Positions 32,101-41,341 of a stretch of DNA of 60,556 nt are shown here, piece after piece. Location: NCBI GenBank assembly GCA_000226015.1, contig JH152822.1, positions 276,020-336,575 on the forward strand, read 5' to 3'. Position numbers and translations under genes: made by a program. Numbering within the stretch: position 1 is the first letter of the stretch; each line of letters starts with the position of its first letter. A model generated the notes under the pieces. The model worked only from the letters and a program-made list of their open reading frames with translations, had not been told where the DNA came from and searched no databases. The DNA is from Mnemiopsis leidyi. Taxonomy: Eukaryota; Ctenophora; Tentaculata; Lobata; Bolinopsidae.

Positions 32101-35100
32101 TAATAGTGGAATTACAGTGACTAGCTAGAGAGAAAGTTGCGAGCCCCAAGGACTCAATTATTTTTAGAGCATGGGTCTTACAGCTGGCAGGAGGAGACTT
32201 AATTAAATGAAAAAAAGGTTATTTCTGTCCTGAAAATAAGAGGCAAGTGTTTATAGCTTTGAATATAATATTCTTAAAACATAGAACTGTTGTGGAGTTT
32301 TCTAACTTTATTGATATCTGTTCGTTCTAGAATTATTCATCGTCACTTGTTATCTCGTCACTTTACGACTCCACTATAAGTCCCTTGTAAAAATGACAAT
32401 GACAACAACAACTGTCCTCTTCTTTTTACTGCTGTACGCGGGAAAACAGGCAGAATACTTGGAGGAGTGCACGGTCTCAACCGAAGAAAGAAGAGATAGC
32501 TGTGAGATCACCAGCAATGAAAGTGGTCGTTATGATGACGATAATACAACAGTGTCGTGTCCTGAGGGTTATTTCATAGTGGATTGTACACTAGTTCAGG
32601 TAAATTTAATGTCTATCTTGTCGTAATATACAGTCGTTGTTAAGAAATATGCATGATTGCGCCTTTTTTAGTTTTTGCGACTTATTTGAGAAGGCTGTTA
32701 CATAAAATTCGTATCCGATATAGCTACACAATTGGTTCTAAAGTCAAACATATCATAGCTTGATTTCTAATAGATATTGTCTTATTTACGGTTTTTTGAA
32801 AAAATGGTAAAGTTTGTAGTCAGAATTTCGTTAAAATTATCAAATTTTCAAAAGCTGACAGATCTTTCGATGATTGGATTATCACTATTTCCATTGTAAA
32901 AACGCGCAAATCACGCTTATATTTTAACAACGGCTGTATATCTAATTTATATCCCCTCTGTTTGTATAACGTCTATCTTTGTTAGAATTTTAGTGCAATC
33001 CTTTTGTGTATTGTAATTTTTACCCTATAAATAGCCACCTATCTACCCTATCAATCAAAGAATTCCTGACAAAACAAAACATTCCAACAGGGGGAAATAC
33101 TTTTGTCATCAGATGGGGTTTGGGTTAACAAAGATAGTTGTTCAGGATATAAAGCAGGCGGAGACAACTCAGGAGATGAAGGAGTCAAGGTCAGCGATTT
33201 TTACCAGTCGTGTACAGTTATGTTCCCTAGAGATAAAACGTCTAATTTGACTGTATAATAGCAAATATAGTACCATAATAGCAAAGCTTTATCACTCTCT
33301 GTTAAGCTCTTACGCCATAAATAATGTTCGCCTTTAAATTGTCATAAATTAATTGGGCGGCACAAATCGTAACACAACTTAAAAACAGGGGTAGTACCGG
33401 AATATTAACTACAAAATGATAATAAATCTTTGACATCAGAACAGGACATACTCTGAATTCAAGTCACCATTGTCTTATTGTTAACAGATTCAAGAAATGC
33501 TTCCCGGGACCAAGGTGGCGAGGTCCCCAAAATGATGCTAAAATGCTTTTAAATTGAATAGTCTTTCCATTCATACTAGTAGCTCTTAGGTTTAAACAGT
33601 CATCATAGTTGAAAGTTGATAACAGTAATTCAGGTTAAAGTAACGTGTCAAAGATCTAACATACAAAAAGTTGTCTATGTTACGGAGACAGTGACGTACA
33701 ATACGGGGGATACGAAGAAAGCTGAACTAGTGTGCCCTTCACAAAGATACAAAATGAAGAGTTGCTTGTTTCATAGTTCCTGGAGGACAATTGAAAGGTA
33801 ATCAAGAGTCTAAGAGCAATTAAAGGGTTATTATTGAGACTTTTTTTTGCAGCTTTCCCTGAAGAAGTCCAGCTCTTTAGTTCTCTTTTGCTCTTTTGTC
33901 CAGCTCTTTTGCTTCTCTTAACTTAGTACCACATTTTCTGAATCACCCTTCTCAAAGCTATTACCAAAAACTGTTCAACGTGGTGGAGAATGCCGTGTTT
34001 TACTGACTGTTCTTTTATTAACCTTACTTTTTCAGGCCAAATGGACTGGACATTTACACAGGGAAGATAATAATTTCAAAGGATAAATGTTTGATCACAA
34101 TTGATAGCACATCATTGGAAAAGAAGGAAAAACGGGTAACGTTGACTGCGATATGCACTACATTTGGTAAGATTCCAAATATACTTCTTAAATTGTTATT
34201 GAAAAACTTCGATAAGCACATTTCTAGAATTTAGGAATTAGAAAATCAGAACATCGGAATTGGGAACTTACGTTGTTCTGATTTTCACAACATCTACTCA
34301 AGTTATAGCAAGTGAAACACTTTTTCTCTGTACCAGTCTTCATTAACAGTATATATTTATTATCTATATAGAGCAGCTGTCCAATAAGCTAGCTCTATTT
34401 CGAGTTTCAGGGCGGATGTACAATACAAGTAGAGTATGTAGGGGGGTTTGTAGTAGAGTATGAAACAAAAAAGAAACCTAAGTATCACAACAACACTAGC
34501 TAGACAAAACTAAAAAGAAACGTAAATATTACAACAACACTAGATAGACCAAACTTTAAAAACGCAAGTATTACAACTACATTAGCTAGACCAAACTTTA
34601 AAGAAATGCAAGTATCACAACAACACTAGCTAGACCAAACTAAAAGGAAACGCAAGTATCACCACAACCCTAGCTAGACCAAACTAAAACAAAACCTAAC
34701 ACACAAGCTACTCACTAATAAGGTCGTCGTCAGAGTCCGAGAAGACAGGTTTAGTGATCTCCCCGTGCTGGTAATACTCCTCGTCAAACAAGGAACTCAT
34801 AACTTTGTCGTGCTGCTCTGAGGGAGGCGACGTCAGAATGTGGTAACTATGGTAACCATGGTTTACAATTTACATAGGGACAACTACGTGATGGAAATTC
34901 TCATTTCTGGTATACTAGAATTACTTACGCTATGTAGTATTTTAGATAAAATAAGATAATTTCACATCTAGGACGACTACCTTGTATAAATATAAATCTA
35001 CCCGCAGATTAAAGTCCTCGTCCAGACAACCTTCAAGAGCTGGCAGACAAACCTGGGTTAAAGTCCTCGTCCAGACAACCTTCAAGAGCTGGCAGACAAA

Positions 35101-38100
35101 CCTGGGTTAAAGTCCTCGTCCAGACAACCTTCAAGAGCTGGCAGACAAACCTGGGTTAAAGTCCTCGTCCAGACAACCTTCAAGAGCTGGCTTGAGATCC
35201 GTCCCGGCGTTTTGTGACAACTTTTCCAACTTTGTCTCAATCTCTTCAAACTTTAACTTCTTGAGACGCTCGATTTCTTGTCTCTTTTCTTCTTTTTCCT
35301 GTGCGGATTCTCTTAAACCTGGTGCTCTGATTAATTTTTATTCTAACTTTAAGATGCACAGGGACGTGGGTGTCATATGTAAGGACTAAGGTGTTGATAA
35401 ATTGTGGTTAGCCAATTAACTGAATTACAAAAAGATCTTACTTAAGATTATTACAAATTTTCAAACGAATTAAGATTTAGAGATCTTACATTAGCGTTTA
35501 TATTCTATTTCAAAATGATTCGTGAGAAATTAAATTTTGACAAATCACATGAATTTGAAACTTTGTCTCCATACTCGGGATTCTTTTAAGCCAATTAGGT
35601 TATTCATTTATTTAAGTGATTTACCTTGAGCTTTCTCTCCTGCTTCCTCTTCCGCTTCTCTTTTCGGCCTTCGTTGTTTTTTCGGACACTGTTCGCTATT
35701 GTACGTGGGTAATTCTTAATCTGATAAAGATGTTGTGTAACTTTGGGTATTAATTATGACTCAAATTCAAATCAGAATAAACAAAAATATTTGTCAATTC
35801 TACAATAACTTTTTTTCCTAAAAACTGCACGTTTCCTCCTAAGCAGCGTTGCTACAAACGTAGCAACGACGATGTAAAACTGTGTACCCAATTTAAAGTC
35901 TCACTTCCACTCACAAAGGATATCTCTAAATACGTGATTTATTCAGAAGCTTTCGAATAACTTGTGTTTTTTGTCCTCCGAATAAAAAAAATGTTCGCCT
36001 ACACAGACCGGCTACGTATACACCTACCCCAAAACCCAACAACCTTCAGTAATTTAGGCGTTTACTTTCCAAGATAAAATATAATTATTCAAAATAAAAA
36101 TACCCTGTTGAAATGGGGAAACAGGGAATTACTCACTAAATCGTGATCCGGTTCTTCAAAACGAAAGTTAAACTGACGTTCAAATACTTCGTGTTGTTCG
36201 ATTTCCTCGTCCTGACAAAATGTTATTAGTTGACAACAGTAGTGACATAACTATGACAAGTGACAACAGTAGTGACATAACTATGACAACAGTAGTGACA
36301 TAACTATGACAACAGTAGTGGCATAACTATGACAACAGTAGTGACGACGGTGTGTCATCAATAAAACAATTTAATGATCGATGTCCTCAATTTCCTCACT
36401 TCTCGGTAAAATGGTTCAAGTACAAGTCTTAAACTTACGTCATCGTTTATTATTTCGTCATACGTTGGAACGCTGAAGTTAGATGTTTGAATAAAACCAC
36501 AATTTCCTTTCTCTTTAAGCCGAGAAGAACAATAAAATTTCTACCAATATTACAAGGCTAGTAAACCATAGACCTATCATCAAAATCAGCTAAACCAGAT
36601 ATAATATATTGTACTATTGTAGAATAATCCACAAAAAATCCCCAAAATAACTTACAAATCTTTGTCGTCCTCCTCGACCCATCCCTTGTTGAGAATGAAG
36701 TCCCTCAAGAACCTCTCGTTTTCATCAAGGTTCGGGTCTGACCAGGCCTGCTTGAGGTGGTCGCAGTCGCTCTTCAGACTTTTATCTTTTATCTTGGATT
36801 TCTCGCCTTTAAGCCACTGTCTGTAATCCTCATCTTCAAATTCCTGTAGGGTAAAGTTACTCTCATCAGGTCAAATACGTAACTTAGTCTATTTAACTCG
36901 TGACTTAGAATCTGTAAGCCTTGAAAAAAAACTTAGAGTTGGCATTAAACTCCCCTGGTACCTGATAAAGATACATGTAAAGGCACCTGGTACCTGATAA
37001 ACATACATGTAAACATACATGTACATGTAAACACTCATGTACAATGTACATTTATACATACTATACAATATACAAAGAGGTACACGATAAAGACAAAAAA
37101 TACCTTCTCCTTGTCAGACTTAGTCCGGACGGTAAGTAACGGTTCCTCCCCGACTGCGGAGTTCAGGGCTGACTTCAGGTCCTCTTTTAGAGCACGTTGT
37201 TCTTCTGAGTAGGTGGGAACTGGGGGGCTCTCATCGTCAGAGTCTACCACCAAACTGGGGTGTAACTTTTTGTATTTACCAGTTGAAGTGTAGTAGTGTA
37301 CAATTATACACGGTTAAGTAGTGTATAATTAAACATGGTTAAGTAGTGTAGAATTAAACACGGTCATCAGGATTCAGATTTCAGGGAGAGCTGTGAGAGC
37401 ATGTAACCGAAAATTCTTCATTATTTTCAAGTTTTTTAGGAGTGGTAATAGAAAAAGAAGACGTTAGCTATACAACGTAAGCTAGTACAAAAACATGAGG
37501 ACCGATATAATATATAATAGTCTTGACTTGGGCCGCGAGCATCAACATCACAATAAACAAGGTTTTATTTTACTTTAAGTTGATATACCTTCCTTTAGTG
37601 AGCAATGTTTCTCTCTCGTAATCCTTCAGAAACATGGGTTTGTCAACCTTCTTCTTTGTCTCTTTTTCCTCGTTGCCATCTGAAGTGACAACAACATACG
37701 AAACTGTTGTATTAATGTAACAAACGTGGGTAAATAGAAAACGAGTTGTTTATCAAGATGTTTCTGTATTTCTCTAAACTAAAAATTTCATGAAGTCGAC
37801 TTCAAAATGAATGAATCGGAAATCCAGAAATAAAAATTTGGGTCAATCTTTAATAGCCAATAGGCAACTATAAACTAAGATCCCTGAATTATTTACCTTC
37901 CTCGTTTTCAAACCAGTTCTTTTCCTTGTCGTATATAGCTGGATCTTTACTTTTAAGTTTGGAGAGAACGCGCAAAAACCCTTTGTCTTTAGCAATACTG
38001 TCATACTGAGAACGGTACAATACTTTGTAAGGGTGGGCGGTGGCACAATGTCTAGGTATATATTATGTGCAAAAATATATAAATCATGTGCATGAGCAAA

Positions 38101-38654
38101 AACAGGGGTCACAGTAGCAAACCTGAATATTCTGCCAATCACAGCAGTGGAACGAGAAAGCATTAATTCAATCAGTCGATTAGAGCACGTGCTACTGCGC
38201 TCACGATAAAACACGTGCTGTGACGACAATTTACACGTGCTGTGACAACAATTTACACGTGCTGTGCTCACCATGGCATCGTCGTCCTCTTCAGAGCCGC
38301 TACTGCTAGATTCCTGGACCGCATTTTTACCATACTTCTCTTGCACTGTACGGGGATATTGTTAGATCGTTGTAAAAACTGCCATGCAGGATTACAGGTT
38401 GTTTAAACAACCTGTAAAAGCTACCAATCACAAATCATAGTGAATCTCCATAAATTTAACATTCACAGATCTCCATTTCTTATCGAGAAAAGAAAAAGAA
38501 CCAGGACTCAGGAGAATCAGGAGTGATCACGTGATGACGATTATAACAACTCACATCTGTGCAGGTCTTCCCTCTTCTTGTTGTGTTCGAACCGTTTCGC
38601 GTAGTTCGCGTTAATAGTGAAACTAACATCCTCGAGATTGTCCGTCTCGAACAT
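14126..38654 (-). CDS. KRI1: KRI1 homologue, nucleolar ribosome-biogenesis protein
   Basis: Seventeen exons join in phase to about 712 residues, close to the ~700 of human KRI1: 38654-38555, 38345-38272, 38005-37897, 37679-37589, 37254-37104, 36843-36656, 36472-36439, 36211-36137, 35720-35625, 35298-35151, 34817-34716, 16809-16688, 16555-16435, 15765-15635, 15385-15321, 15066-14983, 14573-14126. Family landmarks in order are KPMFLKDYERE, DENERFLRDFILNKGW, FNFRFEEPD, YPRTIANSVRK, LEKLSQNAG, EQHDKVMSSLFDEEYY, then the Kri1 C-terminal domain FDEYYKLDCEDVIGD and MADDKELNQWYSFKK, a Lys-rich tail and SRLEAYGLS at the end. By homology it works with KRR1 in the small-subunit processome in the nucleolus. 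The tenth exon ends inside a 49-bp repeat. Exons 11 and 12 are separated by a 17.9-kb intron that contains the plus-strand secreted-protein array. Confidence 0.94.
16225..16300. repeat. TA/ACGTAT-rich simple repeat
   Basis: Alternating ATATAC and GTATAT with palindromic TACGTA blocks in a KRI1 intron. Confidence 0.8.
18045..18238. repeat. ~41-bp tandem repeat
   Basis: Four to five degenerate units built on CAATNATTCAGATTGTGNATACAAGAGTAGT. A further isolated unit lies at about 18541-18567, on the other side of the palindrome cluster, so that cluster may have inserted into the array. Confidence 0.85.
18310..18515. repeat. cluster of TGGTCAAA / TTTGACCA inverted motifs
   Basis: At least ten copies of TGGTCAAA or its complement TTTGACCA alternate in both orientations within 200 bp, often preceded by CCATGG. 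The arrangement can fold into several hairpins. No coding frame explains it. Confidence 0.75.
19797..20582 (+). pseudogene. decayed first member of the nested secreted-protein array
   Basis: An ATG at 19797 opens a signal peptide (KVSLFILLLPSASS) and a segment parallel to exon 1 of the other copies (EQCDTDSGEDDRE, then TSVGSG), but cysteines 2-4 are missing and the frame stops at 19991. Further on, 20092-20283 contains a block resembling exon 3 (ICAYEDHYICIECYYEGHF against LVCPSQRYKMKSCLFHSSW), and 20440-20580 a weak match to exon 4. No convincing exon 2 or intact splice chain is seen. It is best read as an old, broken member; a very diverged functional gene cannot be excluded. Confidence 0.5.
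21152..22673 (+). CDS. nested secreted two-module Cys-rich protein, copy 2
   Basis: Exons 21152-21355, 21563-21667, 22078-22241 and 22543-22673 follow the array's fixed plan (lengths 204, 105, 164, 131; phases 0, 0, 2, 1). The signal peptide is MAIAKLALLTLLMVKIYA. Module 1 contains SCPDGYSIVDC, an isolated Cys in exon 2 (DQHCEG) and the closing KATCQRSD; module 2 contains WCPPRYTMRTC, QNKCNMTI and FTLSAIC. Ten cysteines would allow five disulfides. The CPxGYxxxxC ... C ... (V/T)xxxC order resembles a module of the PCSK9 C-terminal domain, but no protease domain is present. The last exon ends in phase 1 with a donor, so a short terminal exon remains unfound. It lies antisense within the KRI1 intron and is the most diverged intact copy. 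Confidence 0.8.
23870..25494 (+). CDS. nested secreted two-module Cys-rich protein, copy 3
   Basis: Exons 23870-24076, 24264-24368, 24697-24860 and 25364-25494 (207, 105, 164, 131 bp) join in phase. The signal peptide is MAMKTTGIFFFLLLSMG. Module 1 has EECMNSSEETRDVC, WCPNGYLVVDC and VTCQRSN; module 2 has LVCPSQRYKMKSC, EGKCLTSI and MTLTAIC. Exon 4 belongs to a second type (HTGKFSVSEGKC) shared with copy 6, unlike copies 2, 4 and 5. About 90 bp downstream lies a hairpin element also found after copy 6. As in the other copies, the final short exon is not identified. Secreted, role unknown. Confidence 0.82.
24861..25363 (+). other. intron 3 of copy 3
   Basis: This 503-bp intron is longer than the corresponding introns of copies 4 and 5. 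I see no coding or structured feature in it. Confidence 0.5.
25588..25634 (+). repeat. hairpin downstream of copy 3
   Basis: GAAAATCAGGACA and TGTTCTGATTTTC face each other across about 20 bases. The same hairpin, with perfect 13-bp arms, follows copy 6 at 34246-34294. Here an A has become G, which would still pair as G-U in RNA transcribed from the plus strand. Confidence 0.75.
25698..25805. repeat. 21-bp tandem repeat
   Basis: Five copies of ACTATCCAATATGCTCGAGAT or truncated forms. In the plus frame it reads as a 7-residue repeat (ILSNMLE), but nothing indicates it is translated. Confidence 0.9.
25890..27219. other. spacer between copies 3 and 4
   Basis: No exon seen. It contains a ~59-bp direct duplication at about 26152-26270 (AAACATCGCTAATCACGCTA and onward, twice in tandem) and a block at 26868-27005 made of degenerate AAAATGGTTTTT units. 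Confidence 0.6.
27442..27831 (+). other. intron 1 of copy 4
   Basis: A 390-bp intron; copy 5 carries a closely matching sequence at about 30030-30389, confirming that the two genes are duplicates including their introns. Confidence 0.7.
28196..28272. repeat. 15-bp repeat AAGTTGATTACAGT
   Basis: Four to five units of GTTGATTACAGTAA or GTTGATAACAGTAA lie just before exon 3 of copy 4. Copies 5 and 6 have one or two units at the same place, so the repeat expanded after duplication. Confidence 0.85.
29726..31236 (+). CDS. nested secreted two-module Cys-rich protein, copy 5 (assembly gap in exon 1)
   Basis: Exon 1 starts at 29726 and is identical to exon 1 of copy 6 up to the run of ten N at 29897-29906; its last part (the GYFIVDCTLVQ region) and its donor are missing from the assembly. 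Exons 30390-30488, 30820-30983 and 31100-31236 are intact. Module 2 shows LMCPSKRYKMKSC, and exon 4 (QNKCALTI, FTLSAIC) is identical to that of copy 4. The gene thus looks like copy 6 at its 5' end and copy 4 at its 3' end. Intron 3 is only 116 bp, having lost sequence compared with copy 4. Nothing suggests inactivation apart from the gap. Confidence 0.78.
31698..32008. mobile_element. 311-bp insertion between duplicated segments
   Basis: The segment after copy 4 (29060-29470) and that after copy 5 (31390-32110) are near-identical except that the second contains these extra 311 bases. The empty site reads CGCTATATTATA and the filled site has TAT on both sides, suggesting a TA or TAT target duplication. 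The left end, TTGGGATAACTGTGACTAAC, recurs at 622, also just after a TAT. I see no terminal inverted repeat and no ORF, so it is a non-autonomous element of unknown class. Confidence 0.7.
32393..34166 (+). CDS. nested secreted two-module Cys-rich protein, copy 6 (reference copy)
   Basis: This is the cleanest copy. Exons 32393-32599, 33091-33189, 33634-33797 and 34036-34166 (207, 99, 164, 131 bp) give about 200 residues. Residues 1-18 or so are a signal peptide (MTMTTTTVLFFLLLYAG). Module 1 has six cysteines: EEC, RDSC, SCPEGYFIVDC, KDSCSG and VTCQRS; module 2 has four: VCPSQRYKMKSC, KDKCLITI and LTAIC. The pattern and the C-terminal (V)xxxxIC echo PCSK9 V-domain modules such as ACEEGWTLTGC and AVAIC, which I use as a family hint only. 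Exon 4 is of the same type as in copy 3. A donor (TTTG|GTAAGA) follows, so a small last exon is still to be located. Opposite strand to its host KRI1. Confidence 0.85.
32600..33090 (+). other. intron 1 of copy 6
   Basis: About the first 340 bp differ from the matching intron of copies 4 and 5; the last 100 bp are shared. Part of this intron was therefore replaced after or during the duplication. Confidence 0.55.
34246..34294 (+). repeat. hairpin downstream of copy 6
   Basis: Perfect 13-bp arms GAAAATCAGAACA and TGTTCTGATTTTC with a loop of about 20 bases, 80 bp past the last recognised exon. Flanking sequence matches the downstream region of copy 3. Confidence 0.8.
34440..34700. repeat. ~50-bp degenerate tandem repeat in the KRI1 intron
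   Basis: Units built on ACAACACTAGCTAGACCAAACTAAAA followed by AAACGCAAGTATC repeat four to five times just downstream (host sense: upstream) of the KRI1 exon at 34716. Confidence 0.8.
35009..35204 (-). repeat. 49-bp tandem repeat duplicating a KRI1 splice donor
   Basis: Units start at 35009, 35058, 35107 and 35156. In the KRI1 sense each unit carries the end of the coding exon (GGACGAGGACTTTAACCCAG) followed by the donor GTTTGT. Only the first copy met by transcription, ending at 35151, joins in frame to the next exon (giving DEDFNP then EQHDKVM, as in the family). Reading on into the next unit meets a stop, so the other three are intronic decoys. Confidence 0.9.
36232..36345. repeat. ~23-bp tandem repeat in a KRI1 intron
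   Basis: Five units of GACAACAGTAGTGACATAACTAT with small deletions. Confidence 0.85.
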
Positions 38655-41341
38655 TGCACATATGCTAGCTTACAGAGAGAGAGAGAGTTAGAGTGGTCGC
38701 CATGGTAACGGATCATCACAGCAGCCTTCACGGAGTTATTACATGACTCTGTGCAGCTTTTGTCGTTTTCTTAAAGCAGTTTGAAAAGTGACGTGATGTG
38801 AAGTTTGTTGTGGTTTAGCTGAACGTGATGACCCTGACGGTCGTGACTGTACTTGATTCTTTTTTTGGCACTGTAAGTGTGATCATGAAATATGAATAAG
38901 TGACTGGGAGTTGATTGATGATGCACTGATTAAGTGACCCCATGGGACAAAGTTGTGTTTATCGCGGCTCTGTAACCATGGTAACGTTTGACGTCACCCT
39001 AGACAAATTATCGACAATCTACAGAGTGAAATGGAGGAGGCTGCTACCGATAATGTTATCTCGTTAATTACAGCCACTTCCGGGGACTTAACTAGAAAGT
39101 TAATAACCCTGACAGTTGTAATGGACAATAAGACATGTGGTTTGTAAAACCCCTGAACAATGAGGTCACCATCCCTCCTCGTTAGGCGGCAGGTCGTTAG
39201 CAGTATGTGGTTTGGAGTAAACACCTGGACTACCCTTGTTTACAGGACCTGGGTACCATGGTAACCACTACAATTAGGTTAGGGTTGCCTACACGACAAA
39301 TAGGAGCTCTTTAGTAAACACCGGACTAGTTAATACGTGTTGTATCGTCCTGGCTGTGGTGCTCAATCTGTATAGTGTTAACAGTTATCGTTTATATATA
39401 GTTCCCGTTCTGTGAAGTGTTAACAGTTATCGTTTATATATAGTTCCCGTTCTGTGAAGTGTTAACAGTTATCGTTTATATATAGTTCCCGTTCTGTTCT
39501 TAGTTTTTAACTTGGGAGTTATAAAATGGTTTGTTGAACTCTTTTAAAGTTAAACACCAGTTTCGTACTACTACTTGAACAGTAATAGGGAGCAGGCTAA
39601 TCAGTTGTAATTGTAATTGATAATACTAAATCCAGTAGCAAAGAAATGGCGACACTTAGTGCGATCTTATTCCTGAAAGGAGGCCTAGTAGAAACTGCGT
39701 GCATTTGCCTCACTCACTTCCATTAAATAAATTCGTGACAAGATGAAGTTCTCGAAAATTCCACAGATACATGAAATGACAAATTGTTAATGAGTGTCCT
39801 GATCTTGGAGCAATGAGCGGCGCAACCTCAGATACAAAGTGACGGTAGTTATAGTTTTCGTGAGTCGTACTGTGCGTGACCCCGATAGAGACAAAGATTT
39901 GTACCATCTGTCGATGTTCGGTAGGACTATTCAGAACATTCGTCTAGACTATCACTAGAGGTGTCTGTCTGCTATCACGTGACAGTGGAGATGTCAACCA
40001 CGTGACACGTGTGCGATGTTAAAACTATTGGATGTTTGTAATTGTCGGGGGAGAACCTTGAGCTTGCTGCTTAGAGAGCATAATTCTGTCGCGATTCTTG
40101 CTATGTCGTCAATTTCGGATTGTTGGGATGGCTATAGTACTTGATGAAACGATTATGTGAACGTCTATTCAATATTTAATGACATATTTGCGGCTTGGTG
40201 GGATTGTGACACAGTGCAATTCGCCAAACTGAATTCGTTAAAAAATTGGGGTTGTTTTTTCCGCCTTGTGAATAAAAATCGGTTGAAATTCAAGCTTTTT
40301 GCACCACTTCTTATTATTATTAACATACCATCCCAGCATCCTTGGAATGAGAGCACGTTCTTACAAGTTGTAAAGAGTCCCTCAAAGCTTGCCAGGACGA
40401 CCTGCATGCTGACATAAATGCAACGTATCGCCATGGCAACGGAGAGCATAATAACACGCCGTTTAAGAAAATATTACTATGCTGTCTCTGTGATACTCTC
40501 TTTTGCAAGTCTTGTCTGATCTCCGAGCTGAAATTTGATGCTTTCAAATGGAATTAATATCAGCCAATGGTCTCTTCCTTGAAAGTAGTTTGAAATGTGC
40601 TGATCGTAATAATCGTATCAACTTTTCTATTCGAATCTTCTTACGAGGTTCTACTACCAAGGACATTACCTATTTAAGTGCTGGTAAATCGATTACAGAT
40701 GAATAACCATGGTAACGCAGCAACAACAGTGACTTCAATGATTTTATGGCTTGTACATATTAAGGAGTATTTAATTATAGAGTAAACTACTGCTACAATA
40801 TGAAAGTTGTTGCCAGGGGTTGCCATGACAACGCAATATATTGAGAGGAGGGTAGGAGACTAGGGAGTATCGTATTCCAGTAGGACTGTTTCGTATCGCA
40901 TTAGTGTGTGCGACGGTAGACGGATTCCTATTATCTTTGTAACGGTTACACATGTGGTTTTGTCATAAGTTCTTGTCGCCTGAATTTCTTTGAACCGCAA
41001 TTAATATGTAAAATCCATTTTAATTTCAAGGACTGTCATTTTGCCTTCAGTTAGAGACTTTACTTAGGGGAAAAAATTGAGGAAAATTATATTTTTTAGT
41101 TATAAAATTAAGCTTCCTCAGACTCTCAAGCGATCGAATTGGGATCGGATTTAGTTTATCATATATTTTTCTTTTATCCGATTTCAAATTTTTCTTTAAA
41201 CAGCTTTTTACACTAAATGGGATTGACGATCGATTATATTTGATAATCTATGAAAAAACAGTTATGGTATTGGTTGGTCTTTAATAAACTCGTAACATCC
41301 GCAGAATGACAGAAGGATAATCCGAACCAAGCTACGTCGGT
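38655..41341. other. spacer upstream of KRI1, no gene seen
   Basis: The KRI1 start and the start of the acidic protein gene lie back to back about 2.7 kb apart. ORFs at 38994-39224, 39710-39907 and 40157-40547 have no motif and overlap on opposite strands. CACGTG and ATGGTAAC motifs are frequent near the KRI1 start. A 42-bp triple repeat lies at 39377-39497. Confidence 0.5.
39377..39497. repeat. 42-bp tandem repeat, three units
   Basis: Units begin at 39377, 39419 and 39461 with GTTAACAGTTATCGTTTATA and are almost identical. Confidence 0.92.

Noticed and set aside
21152..34166. The array as Ly6/three-finger genes like the one at 10.9 kb
   Set aside because: The copies lack the C-terminal CxxxxxCN motif and GPI tail, and their cysteine spacing and exon phases differ.
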